Assembly: GCF_004745825.1 (NCBI RefSeq)
Contig: NZ_SRLA01000003.1
Location: 248,001-312,000, forward strand
Length of the DNA: 64,000 bases
From: Hymenobacter fodinae
GTDB taxonomy: Bacteria; Bacteroidota; Bacteroidia; Cytophagales; Hymenobacteraceae
Reading direction: 5' to 3'
Shown: piece after piece, positions 28,986-37,670 of the stretch
Numbering within the stretch: position 1 is the stretch's first letter
Layout of the letters: the number at the start of each line of letters is the position of its first letter
Program-made: the position numbers and the translations under genes
Notes under the pieces: model-generated
Seen by the model: only the letters and a program-made list of their open reading frames with translations
Told to the model about the DNA's origin: nothing
Databases searched by the model: none

Positions 28986-30563
28986 TTACTTAGCTCCAGT
29001 AATCTTGTCGGCAATGCGGAAGTAGTCGAAGTCGGCGTAGCCGCCTGCACTCTTGGTGGCGTAGTTGAACAGCCCAAAGCGGTAGCCCATGAAGTGTGGC
29101 AGTGTGTAGGCCATCTTGAGCGGACCGCCAATGGCTTTCCACGTTTTGCCATCGAGGCTGTAGTAGAACGTCGCCACGTCTTTGCGCTCCGTGAAGTCAC
29201 ATTCCGCCTTGAAATACACAGTGTTCTGCGTCAGCGGCAGGCGCTGCACTTCCACCGGCCGCTCCGATTCGGCGCTAATCATGACGATGGATTTCTGGCC
29301 GTTGCGGTTGTCTACACCTACCAGCCCGTAGCGCTTTTGTAGCAGTGCCAGACCGGCAAAGTCTCCGTCTTTGAGGTGCGACACATCCAGAGCCGTGATG
29401 CCAGCGCTGGTCGGGCCGATGGTGCGCTGGGTTAAGGTGTTGCGCGCCAGCAGGAAGGTGGTGTCTACGCGGCCGGTTTTAAGGCGAAGGTAGCCGGGGC
29501 GGTCGGTAAGCGACCAGAGGGAGTTTTCGGGGTTGTGGTTCCACTGCCACACCAGCGGCAGGGCAGGCTCACCCTTGCGTCGGCTGAATTCATCCGACGC
29601 TACGATGCCCGGAATTAGCCCCTTGCTAAGCGGCAAGGCCAGCGTGGTAGGCACCTTGCCATCCGTGCCCAGCACCGGCCAGCCATCGGCCCAGGTTACG
29701 GGCACCAGGTACGGGATGCGTCCCACGGCGCCGTAGTCGCGGAACAGGTAGGAAAACCACCGGCCATCGGGCGTGTCGATTAGGCCGCCCTGGGCCACGC
29801 CTAGATCTTGCAGTGCCACCCGGCCTTCGTAGGGGCCGGTGAGCTTGTCGGCCCGGTGCACTACCACTGTGCGCATACCGCCCTTAGGCCAGGTGATGTT
29901 GAAGAGATAATACTTGCCCTTGATTTTAAACAGCTGCGAGCCTTCGGCGGGCAGGCCTAGGTTAGGGCCGGCGGGGGCGCTGGCGTTTTCGATCAGCACC
30001 TGCTCGGTAGCGCCGGGCTTCACGCCGGAGACATCGGCCGTCAGCTCCACTATCCGTAGCTTGCCGGCGCCGTATATCAGGTACACGCGGCCATCGTCGT
30101 CAAAAAACAGCGAATGGTCATGGTAGCTCGGCTTGAACGACACGGCTTTCCAAGGGCCTTTCTCGATGTTCTTGGTCGAATAGATATAGGTCTTGCCCGT
30201 CGTTTGGGCGAACGTCGAGACGTAATACGTGCCGTTGTGAAACCGCAGACTGCTCGCCCACGAGCCGCGGCCGTAGGTGCTCTTGCCGTTGCGAAGCGCC
30301 AGTTCATCTTGGGTACCTAGCGTATCAGAAGCGTAGCTGACCAATTGCCAGTTGACCAGGTCCTTCGACTTCATGATGGGCACGCCCGGCGTCATGTGCA
30401 TGGTCGTGCTGCTCATGTAGTAGGTATCCCCCACCCGTATCATCGACAGGTCCGGCACGTCGGCATGGATGATGGGGTTTTGCACCTGCTTCACCTGCGC
30501 CATCAGTGGCCGAGCAACGGCGGATGAAAGAACTATCCCAACTAGTAAAATACTGTGCTTCAT
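28986..30563 (-). CDS. GH43 beta-xylosidase with concanavalin-like C-terminal domain
   Basis: From the ATG at 30563 the protein has 525 residues and a clean signal peptide; 11 further codons upstream are open but do not look like export sequence. The propeller has Asp38 (ADVPDLSMIRVGDTYYMSSTTMHMTPG), Asp149 (YHDHSLFFDDDG) and Glu207 (PAEGSQLFK). The C-terminal ~200 residues (LPLVWQWNHNPENSLWSLTDRPGYLRLKTG...) are the concanavalin-like GH43_C2 domain typical of beta-xylosidases related to subfamily GH43_12. The usual DPS at the catalytic base is DLS here. It would trim xylo-oligosaccharides in the periplasm. It is 42 bp after the GH8 gene. Confidence 0.92.
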   Translation of the reverse strand: MKHSILLVGIVLSSAVARPLMAQVKQVQNPIIHADVPDLSMIRVGDTYYMSSTTMHMTPGVPIMKSKDLVNWQLVSYASDTLGTQDELALRNGKSTYGRGSWASSLRFHNGTYYVSTFAQTTGKTYIYSTKNIEKGPWKAVSFKPSYHDHSLFFDDDGRVYLIYGAGKLRIVELTADVSGVKPGATEQVLIENASAPAGPNLGLPAEGSQLFKIKGKYYLFNITWPKGGMRTVVVHRADKLTGPYEGRVALQDLGVAQGGLIDTPDGRWFSYLFRDYGAVGRIPYLVPVTWADGWPVLGTDGKVPTTLALPLSKGLIPGIVASDEFSRRKGEPALPLVWQWNHNPENSLWSLTDRPGYLRLKTGRVDTTFLLARNTLTQRTIGPTSAGITALDVSHLKDGDFAGLALLQKRYGLVGVDNRNGQKSIVMISAESERPVEVQRLPLTQNTVYFKAECDFTERKDVATFYYSLDGKTWKAIGGPLKMAYTLPHFMGYRFGLFNYATKSAGGYADFDYFRIADKITGAK

Positions 30564-30605
30564 TGAGTAAGGCATGGGCGGGTGAATACCGAGCAAGGGT
30601 AGTAA

Positions 30606-31907
30606 TTACTGTTGCGCGGGTTTGATAGCCTGATACTTGCCGCTTAGGTGCATTAAGCTAAATAGGTACAAAAGTCCATCGTAGTACGGGTCAAAGTAGC
30701 CGTCCTCGTAGGGCTCAAGCTTAGCGTTCCAGAGCGCATGCACGAAGGCCAGGTCCCGGTCTTGATGCATGAGCGAGGCCGACGCGCTGGTGGCTACCAG
30801 GCCTAGCGAGTGTCGCAGCTTCTTGACGTCGCCCGCTTGCAAGATGAAGTCGGGCCGCGAGCCGTCCACGTTGAACTGGTCCTCGAATGTGTTTAGTCCC
30901 TTGCTGCGCAGAAAGCCCTGGAAGCGCCGCGCGTACTGCTCCTGCCAGGCTTTGTCCTTGCCAAACCACACGTAGTCCATGGCAATGTTCATGGGCACCC
31001 GCCACGAATCGTAGCGGAATGCTGGCGGCGCCCACTTGGTGGCGTGGGGCTTGCCACTGAACTCGGTGTAGTCGTAGTTGAGGCCAGTGGGCGCGGCGCA
31101 GGCGCGGTGCAGAAAGGCCCGCGCCGTATCGGCGCACGCCCGGTAAAACTGCTCGTGGCCGTCTTTGGCGTAGGTGGCCCACACCTCCAGGAAGGCCGGC
31201 ACGTGGTACGACGGGTCGGTCCAGTTGTACATATCCCCCACCGGCACAAAAGTGATTTGCTTGTGCTCGGTGTTGAAGAGGTTGCGCACCCCGCCAGTGC
31301 CGTCTTTCTTCCACGAGGCATCCAATATCCGACGGGCCTCCTGGTAGTAGTTGATACCAGTGCTGTTGCCCCAACGGTTGGCAGCAAATAGCAGGCTGGT
31401 AACAAAATACAATTCGCCATCCGAAGCAGGTCCTTCCGAGTTAAGCTTCATGGTAGTGGTGCTGAAGCTCCAGGCGAAATAACCTTCCAGCGGGCCGCTT
31501 TGGTGCTGCAGATTCTTCTTCGACCAGCGCCAGAGGCGGTCAAATACCTCTTTCTTGTTGAGCTGCACGGCTACCATCATCCCGTACGACATGCCTTCAG
31601 TGCGGGCGTCGTGGTTTTTCAGGTCCGAGACGTAAGCCATCGAGTCGCCCACCTCGAAGTACACCTTGTTGGGCCCTTCGAATACGTCGTGGTAGGCCTG
31701 CGCTACTTTCTGGTCGATGGCGGCCTGGCTGTAGCCGGCCTCCCGCAGCAAGCTAGGGTACTTGCCCGAGTAAAAAGCCCCTTTCTGTGTGGTAGGCGCC
31801 GGCTTGGGGGAGCGCTGGGCAACTGCGCTATCTAGGCCAGTATACAACAGTCCTAGTAGTAGCAAGCCCATTCGGCTGCGGCGAAAGAAAGAAAAGCGTG
31901 TTTTCAT
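30606..31907 (-). CDS. GH8 reducing-end xylose-releasing exo-oligoxylanase
   Basis: A 433-residue GH8 (alpha/alpha)6-barrel enzyme from the ATG at 31907, with a signal segment ending near residue 30. The region GAFYSGKYPSLLREAGYSQA, VYFEVGDSMAYVSDLKNHDARTEGMSYGMM (proton donor Glu104), YFAWSF and GPASDGELYFVTSLLFAANRWG is typical of Rex-type GH8 enzymes, which release xylose from the reducing end of xylo-oligosaccharides; the FRYDSWRVPMNIAMDY block holds the likely base. Among GH8 members, cellulases and chitosanases differ in this region, so the xylan assignment rests on both motif and context. No lipobox is present. Confidence 0.9.
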   Translation of the reverse strand: MKTRFSFFRRSRMGLLLLGLLYTGLDSAVAQRSPKPAPTTQKGAFYSGKYPSLLREAGYSQAAIDQKVAQAYHDVFEGPNKVYFEVGDSMAYVSDLKNHDARTEGMSYGMMVAVQLNKKEVFDRLWRWSKKNLQHQSGPLEGYFAWSFSTTTMKLNSEGPASDGELYFVTSLLFAANRWGNSTGINYYQEARRILDASWKKDGTGGVRNLFNTEHKQITFVPVGDMYNWTDPSYHVPAFLEVWATYAKDGHEQFYRACADTARAFLHRACAAPTGLNYDYTEFSGKPHATKWAPPAFRYDSWRVPMNIAMDYVWFGKDKAWQEQYARRFQGFLRSKGLNTFEDQFNVDGSRPDFILQAGDVKKLRHSLGLVATSASASLMHQDRDLAFVHALWNAKLEPYEDGYFDPYYDGLLYLFSLMHLSGKYQAIKPAQQ

Positions 31908-31989
31908 AGAGAGGTATGGCAAATCAGCGTCGGTGCACGCTCAGCACAAGCCACCGGCTTGATTAGGATTGAGAATACTGACCAGTGGC

Positions 31990-33918
31990 CTAGGGCTGCA
32001 CCACGAAGCCGCCTCGTGCGGGTAGCGTCACGCTGACGGTGTTGCCTGACACGGCTCGGGTGCTGAAGCTGCGGTTGGTATCTCCATCGGTGATGAGCGT
32101 GCCACTCTTTAGGCCTAGCTTGCTGAGGTCAACCTGAATAGTTTTGGGCGCGTCGGTGGCGTTGATGCCGGCCACGTACCACCCGCCGCCGGGGGCCTGG
32201 CGGGCCAGCACCGCATATTCGCCGGGGAAGCCGTCCACGTACTTCACATCGGCCCAGCGCGGGGGTAGCTTCTTCACGAAATCTTGCACGTAAGCGGGTT
32301 GCGCGGCCATGCCTTCAGGCACCTCGGCGTAGTGCTGAATGCCCGACTGAAACACCACCGATAACGCCAACTCGAAGGCATTGGACGTGCGACGCTGCTT
32401 GCCCCGAATCTCCGAGAAGGCCATGGGCGTAAAGTCCATGGGGCCTACGGCGTTGCGGGTGAAGGGCAGCGTGGCGCAATGGGTTGGCTCCTGATCGGTA
32501 CTGCGCTGGTCGAAGGTCAGGAACTCAAAGCCCTTCACCGCTTCCATCGTCATCAGGTTGGGGTAAGTGCGATTCCAGCCCCGTGGGATGGTGGTGCCGT
32601 GGAAATTGACCAGCAGGCCGGCTTGCGAGGCATCGACTAGCAGGTCCTGGTAGTAATTCATGAACGACTGCCCATCACCCCCGAAGAAGTCAATTTTCAC
32701 CCCGGCTACACCCATCTGCTTGATACGGGCAAACTCCTTGCGGCGGCTTTCGGGCTCAAACAGTACGTTGGTGGGCGTTTGCGGAGCCTGGTTCCATTGG
32801 CCGTTGGAGTTGTACCACACCAACAGGCCTACGTTTTTGGAGCGGGCGTACTGGGCTAGCTCCTGGGTTTTCTCGTAGCCGATTTGCTTGTCCCAGAGGG
32901 CATCGACCAGGCAATAGCGCCACCCCATATTGGCGGCGTAGTCGATGAAGCGACGCTGCACATCGTAGTTGGTGTTTTGGTCGCCCATCAGCACCCACGA
33001 CCACGACGATTTACCGGGCGCGTCGGTGAGCAACGGCGTTTTAGCGGGTGCGCTCAAGTCCGTCGTCAGGGTCGATTCGACAATAGGCGCCAGCGAATTG
33101 CCAACCACCACCACGCGCCAAGGCGTGCTCCAGGGTAGGCGGCTTTCGGGCAGCAGGGCAGCGTCGGGCGTAGTTTTTTCGGCCGGCTGCGGGAAGGCCA
33201 CGGCGTACTCGGCATCGGGCGACTCGTGGGCTAGGTGGGTGCCGGCGTAGGTGCGGCCCATGCCGGCCTCAGTCAGCAATACCCAGTGCCCGGCAGTTTG
33301 GAACAAGGCCGGAAACGACCACCCTTGCCCGATGGTAGAAGGCGTGCCGGCCGCAATGCCACGCTGGTAGTTCTCCTCGTACGAAGGCTGGGTGTTGGCA
33401 AATCCAGTCTGGGCTTTGGCGTGCGGGTGCAGCCAGCCCTTGGCCCCGGCCGGCAGGTGAAACGTGGTGCCCTCCGCCGTGATACGCTGCACCTCTTGGC
33501 TAGGCCCCTCCAGCACATACTGAAACGCTACCCCATCGTTCGACACCTGAAACACCACGCTGAGCTGCGGCGTCCCGGCCGTGCCCGTAAAGTGCAGCAC
33601 GCGCCGGTTGGCCCGGTAGCGGCAGTTGGCGCGTTTGTCGGTGGCCAGCTGGTAGTTGTCAGTTACGGTGGTTTGCTTGTCGGCTTTTGTGAGTTTGAGA
33701 CCTTGCGTAAGATCAGCACTGGCGAGGCGTAGGCCTAGGTGCGAGGGCCGTAGCAGCTCAGCTTGGCGGTACCTTACGGTATAGGTGGGCTGACCTTGAG
33801 CCGTTACGTCTACTGTCACCAGCACAGCTCCGTCTGGGCTGCTAATTTGGATAGGCTTAGCGGCCTGAGCGACAGCAAGAGGCAGCGCCAGCAGGCAAAG
33901 AAGTGGAAGGAAGCGCAT
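31990..33918 (-). CDS. GH97 glycoside hydrolase, retaining alpha-galactosidase type
   Basis: A 642-residue GH97 enzyme from the ATG at 33918 (signal peptide to AQAAK). The N-terminal beta-super-sandwich (ISSPDGAVLVTVDV, FQVSNDGVAFQYVL) is followed by the (beta/alpha)8 barrel and a C-terminal all-beta domain. GH97 splits into inverting alpha-glucosidases (SusB) and retaining alpha-galactosidases (BtGH97b). Here Asp410 sits in GVKIDFFGGDG at the place of the BtGH97b nucleophile, and Glu459 (LMTMEAVKGFEF) is 49 residues on, as in BtGH97b (415 to 464). A retaining alpha-galactosidase activity is therefore favoured; beta-L-arabinopyranosidase activity is also known in the family. The gene starts 33 bp after the GH43 gene upstream. 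Confidence 0.9.
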   Translation of the reverse strand: MRFLPLLCLLALPLAVAQAAKPIQISSPDGAVLVTVDVTAQGQPTYTVRYRQAELLRPSHLGLRLASADLTQGLKLTKADKQTTVTDNYQLATDKRANCRYRANRRVLHFTGTAGTPQLSVVFQVSNDGVAFQYVLEGPSQEVQRITAEGTTFHLPAGAKGWLHPHAKAQTGFANTQPSYEENYQRGIAAGTPSTIGQGWSFPALFQTAGHWVLLTEAGMGRTYAGTHLAHESPDAEYAVAFPQPAEKTTPDAALLPESRLPWSTPWRVVVVGNSLAPIVESTLTTDLSAPAKTPLLTDAPGKSSWSWVLMGDQNTNYDVQRRFIDYAANMGWRYCLVDALWDKQIGYEKTQELAQYARSKNVGLLVWYNSNGQWNQAPQTPTNVLFEPESRRKEFARIKQMGVAGVKIDFFGGDGQSFMNYYQDLLVDASQAGLLVNFHGTTIPRGWNRTYPNLMTMEAVKGFEFLTFDQRSTDQEPTHCATLPFTRNAVGPMDFTPMAFSEIRGKQRRTSNAFELALSVVFQSGIQHYAEVPEGMAAQPAYVQDFVKKLPPRWADVKYVDGFPGEYAVLARQAPGGGWYVAGINATDAPKTIQVDLSKLGLKSGTLITDGDTNRSFSTRAVSGNTVSVTLPARGGFVVQP

Positions 33919-33950
33919 ACAGAGAGAGTGGAAGCGTAGCAGGCTGCAGA

Positions 33951-35636
33951 TTATTTCTTGTACATGGGGTCGTGCCCTTCGTACTTCAGCCACTTAAAGG
34001 AGGCCGTGTTGGTGGTGGGCTGTCCGGCCGACGTGCCGTACATGCCGTAAAGGCAGCCGATAAAGCCGCCCGCTACCTGCGTGCTCAGGAAGCGCGCATC
34101 CACTTTGTCTTTCAGCAGCGTGTAGTTTTTGCCGTCCTCCGAAAAGCGGAAGCTGTAGGTGTCACCATCAGCGTTGATGCGCAGCTGCACCTTGCCGGCC
34201 GCCGTTTTCAGCGGTGCTTTCGCCAGCAGCTCAGTGTTCTTCGCGTCGGCGGTGCTCTTGAATAGCTGCACGACGGGCTTACCATTCTCGACCGATTTGC
34301 AGAGGTAGTAGAAGTGCTTCTCGTCCTGGAAAACCACTAGGCCAGCCGTTTCATTGGCCGCCTTAGCTGAGAAGGTCAGCTCGGTTTCGGCGCTGCCGTA
34401 CATGTGCTGCTGCCGCTTGCCAATAAAGGCCGGATTGCCGGTTTCGGCTACCGTTTCGGGCTTAAGTTTCAGGGTAAGCCCTTTGGCTTTGCTCAGCGAG
34501 AAATTGGTGCTGTCAACGGTGCGCATGAACAGCAGTGCGGGGTCGAGCTGCTTCTCGAAGGTGAGCGTGTAGCTGAAGTTGCCACTCTGCGGCAGGGCGC
34601 CAGGCTGCTTCACCTCGGGGAAGTTGGCCTTATAGGAGTACTGCACACCATTAGGGCCAGGCACCGTCACGGGCCAGCCGTCCTTCCATTCCACGGGCAC
34701 GATAAACGTTTCGCGGCCAGTGTTGTAGAAGTTACCTTCGTAGGGCCGCACAGCCAGGAAAATGGCGTAGGTCTTGCCATCGGGCCCTTCCACAAACTGG
34801 GCGTGCCCAGCCGAGGTAATGGGGTCTTTGCGGTCCTTGGGCAGCTCGCGCTGCGAGAGGATGGGGTTCTTCTCGTAGGGTACAAACGGACCGAGAGGCT
34901 CCTTGCTGCGGAAGACCACCTCGGTGTGGTTTACTGAAGTGCCACCCTCAGCCGCGTAGAGGTAATACCAGTCGCCGCGCTTCATCAGGTGCGGGCCCTC
35001 AATCCAAACGGGCTTCTTGCTCAGGTCTACTCCCCCATTCACTACGATCTTGGCTTCGCCTACCGTTTTCAGGGTCTGCGGGTTTAGCTCAATAATCTTG
35101 ATGGAGCGGTGGCCGTCATAGAGGGGCTTATTTTCGGGTGGGTCGCTGTTGTAGATAACGTAGGCCTTGTCGCCCTCGAAATACAGCGAAGGGTCGATTC
35201 CGCGTACCTCAGGCATGAACACTGGGTCGCTCCACGGACCGGCGGGGTTTTTGGCCGTTACCACAAAGTTGCCCTTGTGGTCAATTTGGGTGCAGGTAAC
35301 GTAATACGTGCCGTTATGATACTCAATAGCGGGCGCAAATAACCCGCGGGTCATCCGGTCGCCCATGAAGGTCATTTGCGAAGGCCGGTCTATCACGTTG
35401 CCAATCTGCTTCCAGTTCTTCAGGTCGCGGCTGTGCATGACCGGAATGCCGGGGAAGTAGGAAAACGTGGAGTTTACCAGGTAGTAGTCCTTGCCAACTT
35501 TAGTAATGCTTGGGTCGGGGTAAAAACCCGTCAAAATAGGATTAGCTAACTCAATCGATTGTGCGAATAGGCTTGAGCTTTGCACGAGTAAGGCGGTCGT
35601 AATACCCAGCAAGGCTTTCAGGTTCGTTCGTCTCAT
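33951..35636 (-). CDS. GH43 beta-xylosidase with concanavalin-like C-terminal domain
   Basis: A 561-residue enzyme from the ATG at 35636; the 25 codons further upstream lack export character. Signal peptide to SLFAQ/S. The propeller shows Asp41 (GFYPDPSITKVGKDYYLVNSTFSYFPGIPV), Asp148 (VRGIDPSLYFEGDK) and Glu213 (VWIEGPHLMKRGDWYYLYAAEGGT), a pattern seen in large beta-xylosidases with a GH43_C2 domain, which here fills residues ~330-561 (ESPECIALLY the FSAKAANETAGLVVFQDEKHFYYL stretch). It is the first enzyme gene after susCD, 226 bp downstream of susD beyond a stem-loop, and may have its own promoter. Confidence 0.92.
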   Translation of the reverse strand: MRRTNLKALLGITTALLVQSSSLFAQSIELANPILTGFYPDPSITKVGKDYYLVNSTFSYFPGIPVMHSRDLKNWKQIGNVIDRPSQMTFMGDRMTRGLFAPAIEYHNGTYYVTCTQIDHKGNFVVTAKNPAGPWSDPVFMPEVRGIDPSLYFEGDKAYVIYNSDPPENKPLYDGHRSIKIIELNPQTLKTVGEAKIVVNGGVDLSKKPVWIEGPHLMKRGDWYYLYAAEGGTSVNHTEVVFRSKEPLGPFVPYEKNPILSQRELPKDRKDPITSAGHAQFVEGPDGKTYAIFLAVRPYEGNFYNTGRETFIVPVEWKDGWPVTVPGPNGVQYSYKANFPEVKQPGALPQSGNFSYTLTFEKQLDPALLFMRTVDSTNFSLSKAKGLTLKLKPETVAETGNPAFIGKRQQHMYGSAETELTFSAKAANETAGLVVFQDEKHFYYLCKSVENGKPVVQLFKSTADAKNTELLAKAPLKTAAGKVQLRINADGDTYSFRFSEDGKNYTLLKDKVDARFLSTQVAGGFIGCLYGMYGTSAGQPTTNTASFKWLKYEGHDPMYKK

Positions 35637-35696
35637 ATTATGTGGTGAAGGTTGTATGTAGTGTTGGCCTATTACTCTAGGCCACTCCGGTAGCCA

Positions 35697-35709
35697 GGAA
35701 AGCGCTTCC
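35697..35709. promoter_or_regulatory. Possible CpG-centred operator upstream of GH43 gene
   Basis: GGAAAGCGCTTCC contains the perfect palindrome AAGCGCTT with a CG centre, resembling generic LacI-family/cre-type sites. It is ~60 bp upstream of the GH43 start. It differs from the xylBA/uxuA operator, so the regulator would not necessarily be the same. Confidence 0.3.
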
Positions 35710-35772
35710 AAGCCTAATTAAGAATCAGACAAGCTTATTTCTTACTAGTTGCTTGCCAGGTAGTGTAAACAT

Positions 35773-35829
35773 ATTGCCGACAGCATACCTAGACCGAACG
35801 AGTTCGGGTTCGGTAGTACTGCCGGCAAT
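35773..35829 (-). terminator. Stem-loop downstream of susD
   Basis: Nested inverted pairs ATTGCCG/CGGCAAT (35773-35779, 35823-35829) and ACCGAAC/GTTCGGT (35793-35799, 35808-35814) form a two-part hairpin starting 33 bp after the susD stop. No U-tract follows. It could attenuate read-through or protect the susCD message. Confidence 0.5.
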
Positions 35830-35862
35830 GTGTTACTCTTCGCGTACTAGCTGCTCACCCAA

Positions 35863-37626
35863 TTATTGGGGGTAGCCGGGGTTTTGCGTGATTTTGCCAC
35901 CCGTGCGGTCAATTTCCTGACGTGGAATAGGACGCAGCACATGGTAAGGCTGAATGTTAGCTGCAGCTGCAGAGCCGTAGTTATCGGTTACACCGGGGAT
36001 GGGCGAAGGCTTAGAGCTAATCAAAGCTGGCACGTACTTCTTCACGCGCTCGATCAGCTTGCCAGTGCGCACCAAGTCGTACCACCGAACTTGCTCACCA
36101 GCCAATTCACGGCTGCGCTCATCTAGGATGAAGTCAATGTTGAGCTGGCTTTCGGTAATCTCCATTTGAGCGGTTTTACCAGGAGCAGCAGCGCGGCGGC
36201 GCACCACGTTGATAAAGTCGCGGGCCTTCGTCAGGTTACCCAGGTACATGTTGGCCTCAGCAGCAATCAGGTAGGTTTCCGACAGACGCATCAGGATCAG
36301 CGGACGGTCGGAGCTGGTGTTAGCAGCTGGACGCGTGGTGTCATCAAACTTGTTGATGAAGGGCGAGAAGTTCGTGGTGTAGGTGCTTGGAGTACCTACT
36401 ACGTATGGGCCATTCGGACGGGCCGCAATGCGGGCGCGCTCGGCGGCCGTAATTTCACGACCGGCATACCAGGCGGCAGTATCCCCTACTACGGCTTTCG
36501 GGTTGAAGCCAGTGCCACCGTTTACACCTGGCGAGTTAACCAACCACAGCGTAGAGAACCACTTGCTGTAACGCGTATCCGTAGTGCGCCACTGCCGGTC
36601 GGTGGTTTCGCTGGGCAGGATGTAGGAGTTCAGCAGGTAAGGCGTAGAAGTCAGACGACCGAAAGGACGGCCATATACTACGCTACGAGCTACGTTAGGC
36701 AGCAGGTCGTAGCGGCCACGGAACAGGTAGTTGGTTTGGTTTTGTCCGGCACCACCAGCACCGTTATCCGAGATACCCGTGAAGGTAGGGTCGGTGTTGA
36801 ACTGTACGTTCATCAGCACCTCCTTGCCGTTCTCGTTGCCTTCCTTGAACACATCGGCGGGGTCAGCCTCCAGGCCTTTGCCGTATTTGCTGGCATCCCG
36901 AATGAGTTCTTCCGAGTACTGCGCGGCCTTAGCATAGTCGTCGGCCTGCTTGGCAGTAGACGTAGCGCGGGTGAGGTGTACCTGGCCTAGCATGTGCAAA
37001 GCCGTGGCCCGCGTTACGCGGCCAGGCTGCGCCGCCGTGTTAGAAATTGAGCCGAGCGCGTCGGTCAGGTCCTTCACAATGGCATTATACACATCAGCAA
37101 CCGGAGCCCGCGTAAAGTCCTTAGTGGGAGTATCCACGAAAGTCAGATACAGCGGAACGTCGCCGAACGACCGCACCAAGCGGAAGTAGAACCAGGCCCG
37201 CAACACTTTGGCTTCGGCCACCACCTGTGCAATGGTAGCTGGCGGAATACCCTGTACCGAGTTGGCGTACTGGATTACGCCATTAGCCGTGTTGATAGCG
37301 CGGTAATAGCCACCCCACGTGTTAGTAACGTTGCCGTTGGTGCCGTTCAGGGCACCAGCGTTGTAGTCCTCGAAGCCTTCCGTTGTGGCAAAGCCCCGCA
37401 TAAACTCGTCAGTGCCCTGCGAGATGAAGATGGATCCACCCTGGTCAGCAGTAGCACTGCGGAGGCTGGAGTACACACCTGATAAACCAGCTTGGACACC
37501 TTCGGGCGTACCGAGGAAGCTAGGAACCAACACGGAGCGAGGATTCTCGTCCAAAGTATCTTTGCTGCAGCTGCTGGCGGCTAATAGCAAAGCCAGCGCC
37601 GAACCTGTGAGCAGAATCTTTTTCAT
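35863..37626 (-). CDS. SusD/RagB-family outer-membrane lipoprotein
   Basis: A 587-residue SusD homologue that forms the surface lid of the SusC channel and binds oligosaccharides. The signal ends in a lipobox with Cys20 (LLAASSC/SKD), followed by the usual ENP start of the mature protein. TPR-like helices (VQAGLSGVYSSLRSATADQGG, YRAINTANGVIQYA, EAKVLRAWFYFRLVRSFGDVPLYL) and the C-terminal block (ILDERSRELAGEQVRWYDLVRTGKL, YHVLRPIPRQEIDRT, ITQNPGYPQ) match the family closely. It is 44 bp after susC in the same direction. It is the only protein of the locus with an evident lipobox. Its ligand is predicted to be a decorated xylo-oligosaccharide, from context. Confidence 0.96.
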   Translation of the reverse strand: MKKILLTGSALALLLAASSCSKDTLDENPRSVLVPSFLGTPEGVQAGLSGVYSSLRSATADQGGSIFISQGTDEFMRGFATTEGFEDYNAGALNGTNGNVTNTWGGYYRAINTANGVIQYANSVQGIPPATIAQVVAEAKVLRAWFYFRLVRSFGDVPLYLTFVDTPTKDFTRAPVADVYNAIVKDLTDALGSISNTAAQPGRVTRATALHMLGQVHLTRATSTAKQADDYAKAAQYSEELIRDASKYGKGLEADPADVFKEGNENGKEVLMNVQFNTDPTFTGISDNGAGGAGQNQTNYLFRGRYDLLPNVARSVVYGRPFGRLTSTPYLLNSYILPSETTDRQWRTTDTRYSKWFSTLWLVNSPGVNGGTGFNPKAVVGDTAAWYAGREITAAERARIAARPNGPYVVGTPSTYTTNFSPFINKFDDTTRPAANTSSDRPLILMRLSETYLIAAEANMYLGNLTKARDFINVVRRRAAAPGKTAQMEITESQLNIDFILDERSRELAGEQVRWYDLVRTGKLIERVKKYVPALISSKPSPIPGVTDNYGSAAAANIQPYHVLRPIPRQEIDRTGGKITQNPGYPQ

Positions 37627-37670
37627 ATGGATGGGAAACGCACGTAGCGTCAGGGAAAATTCAGGGAAAA

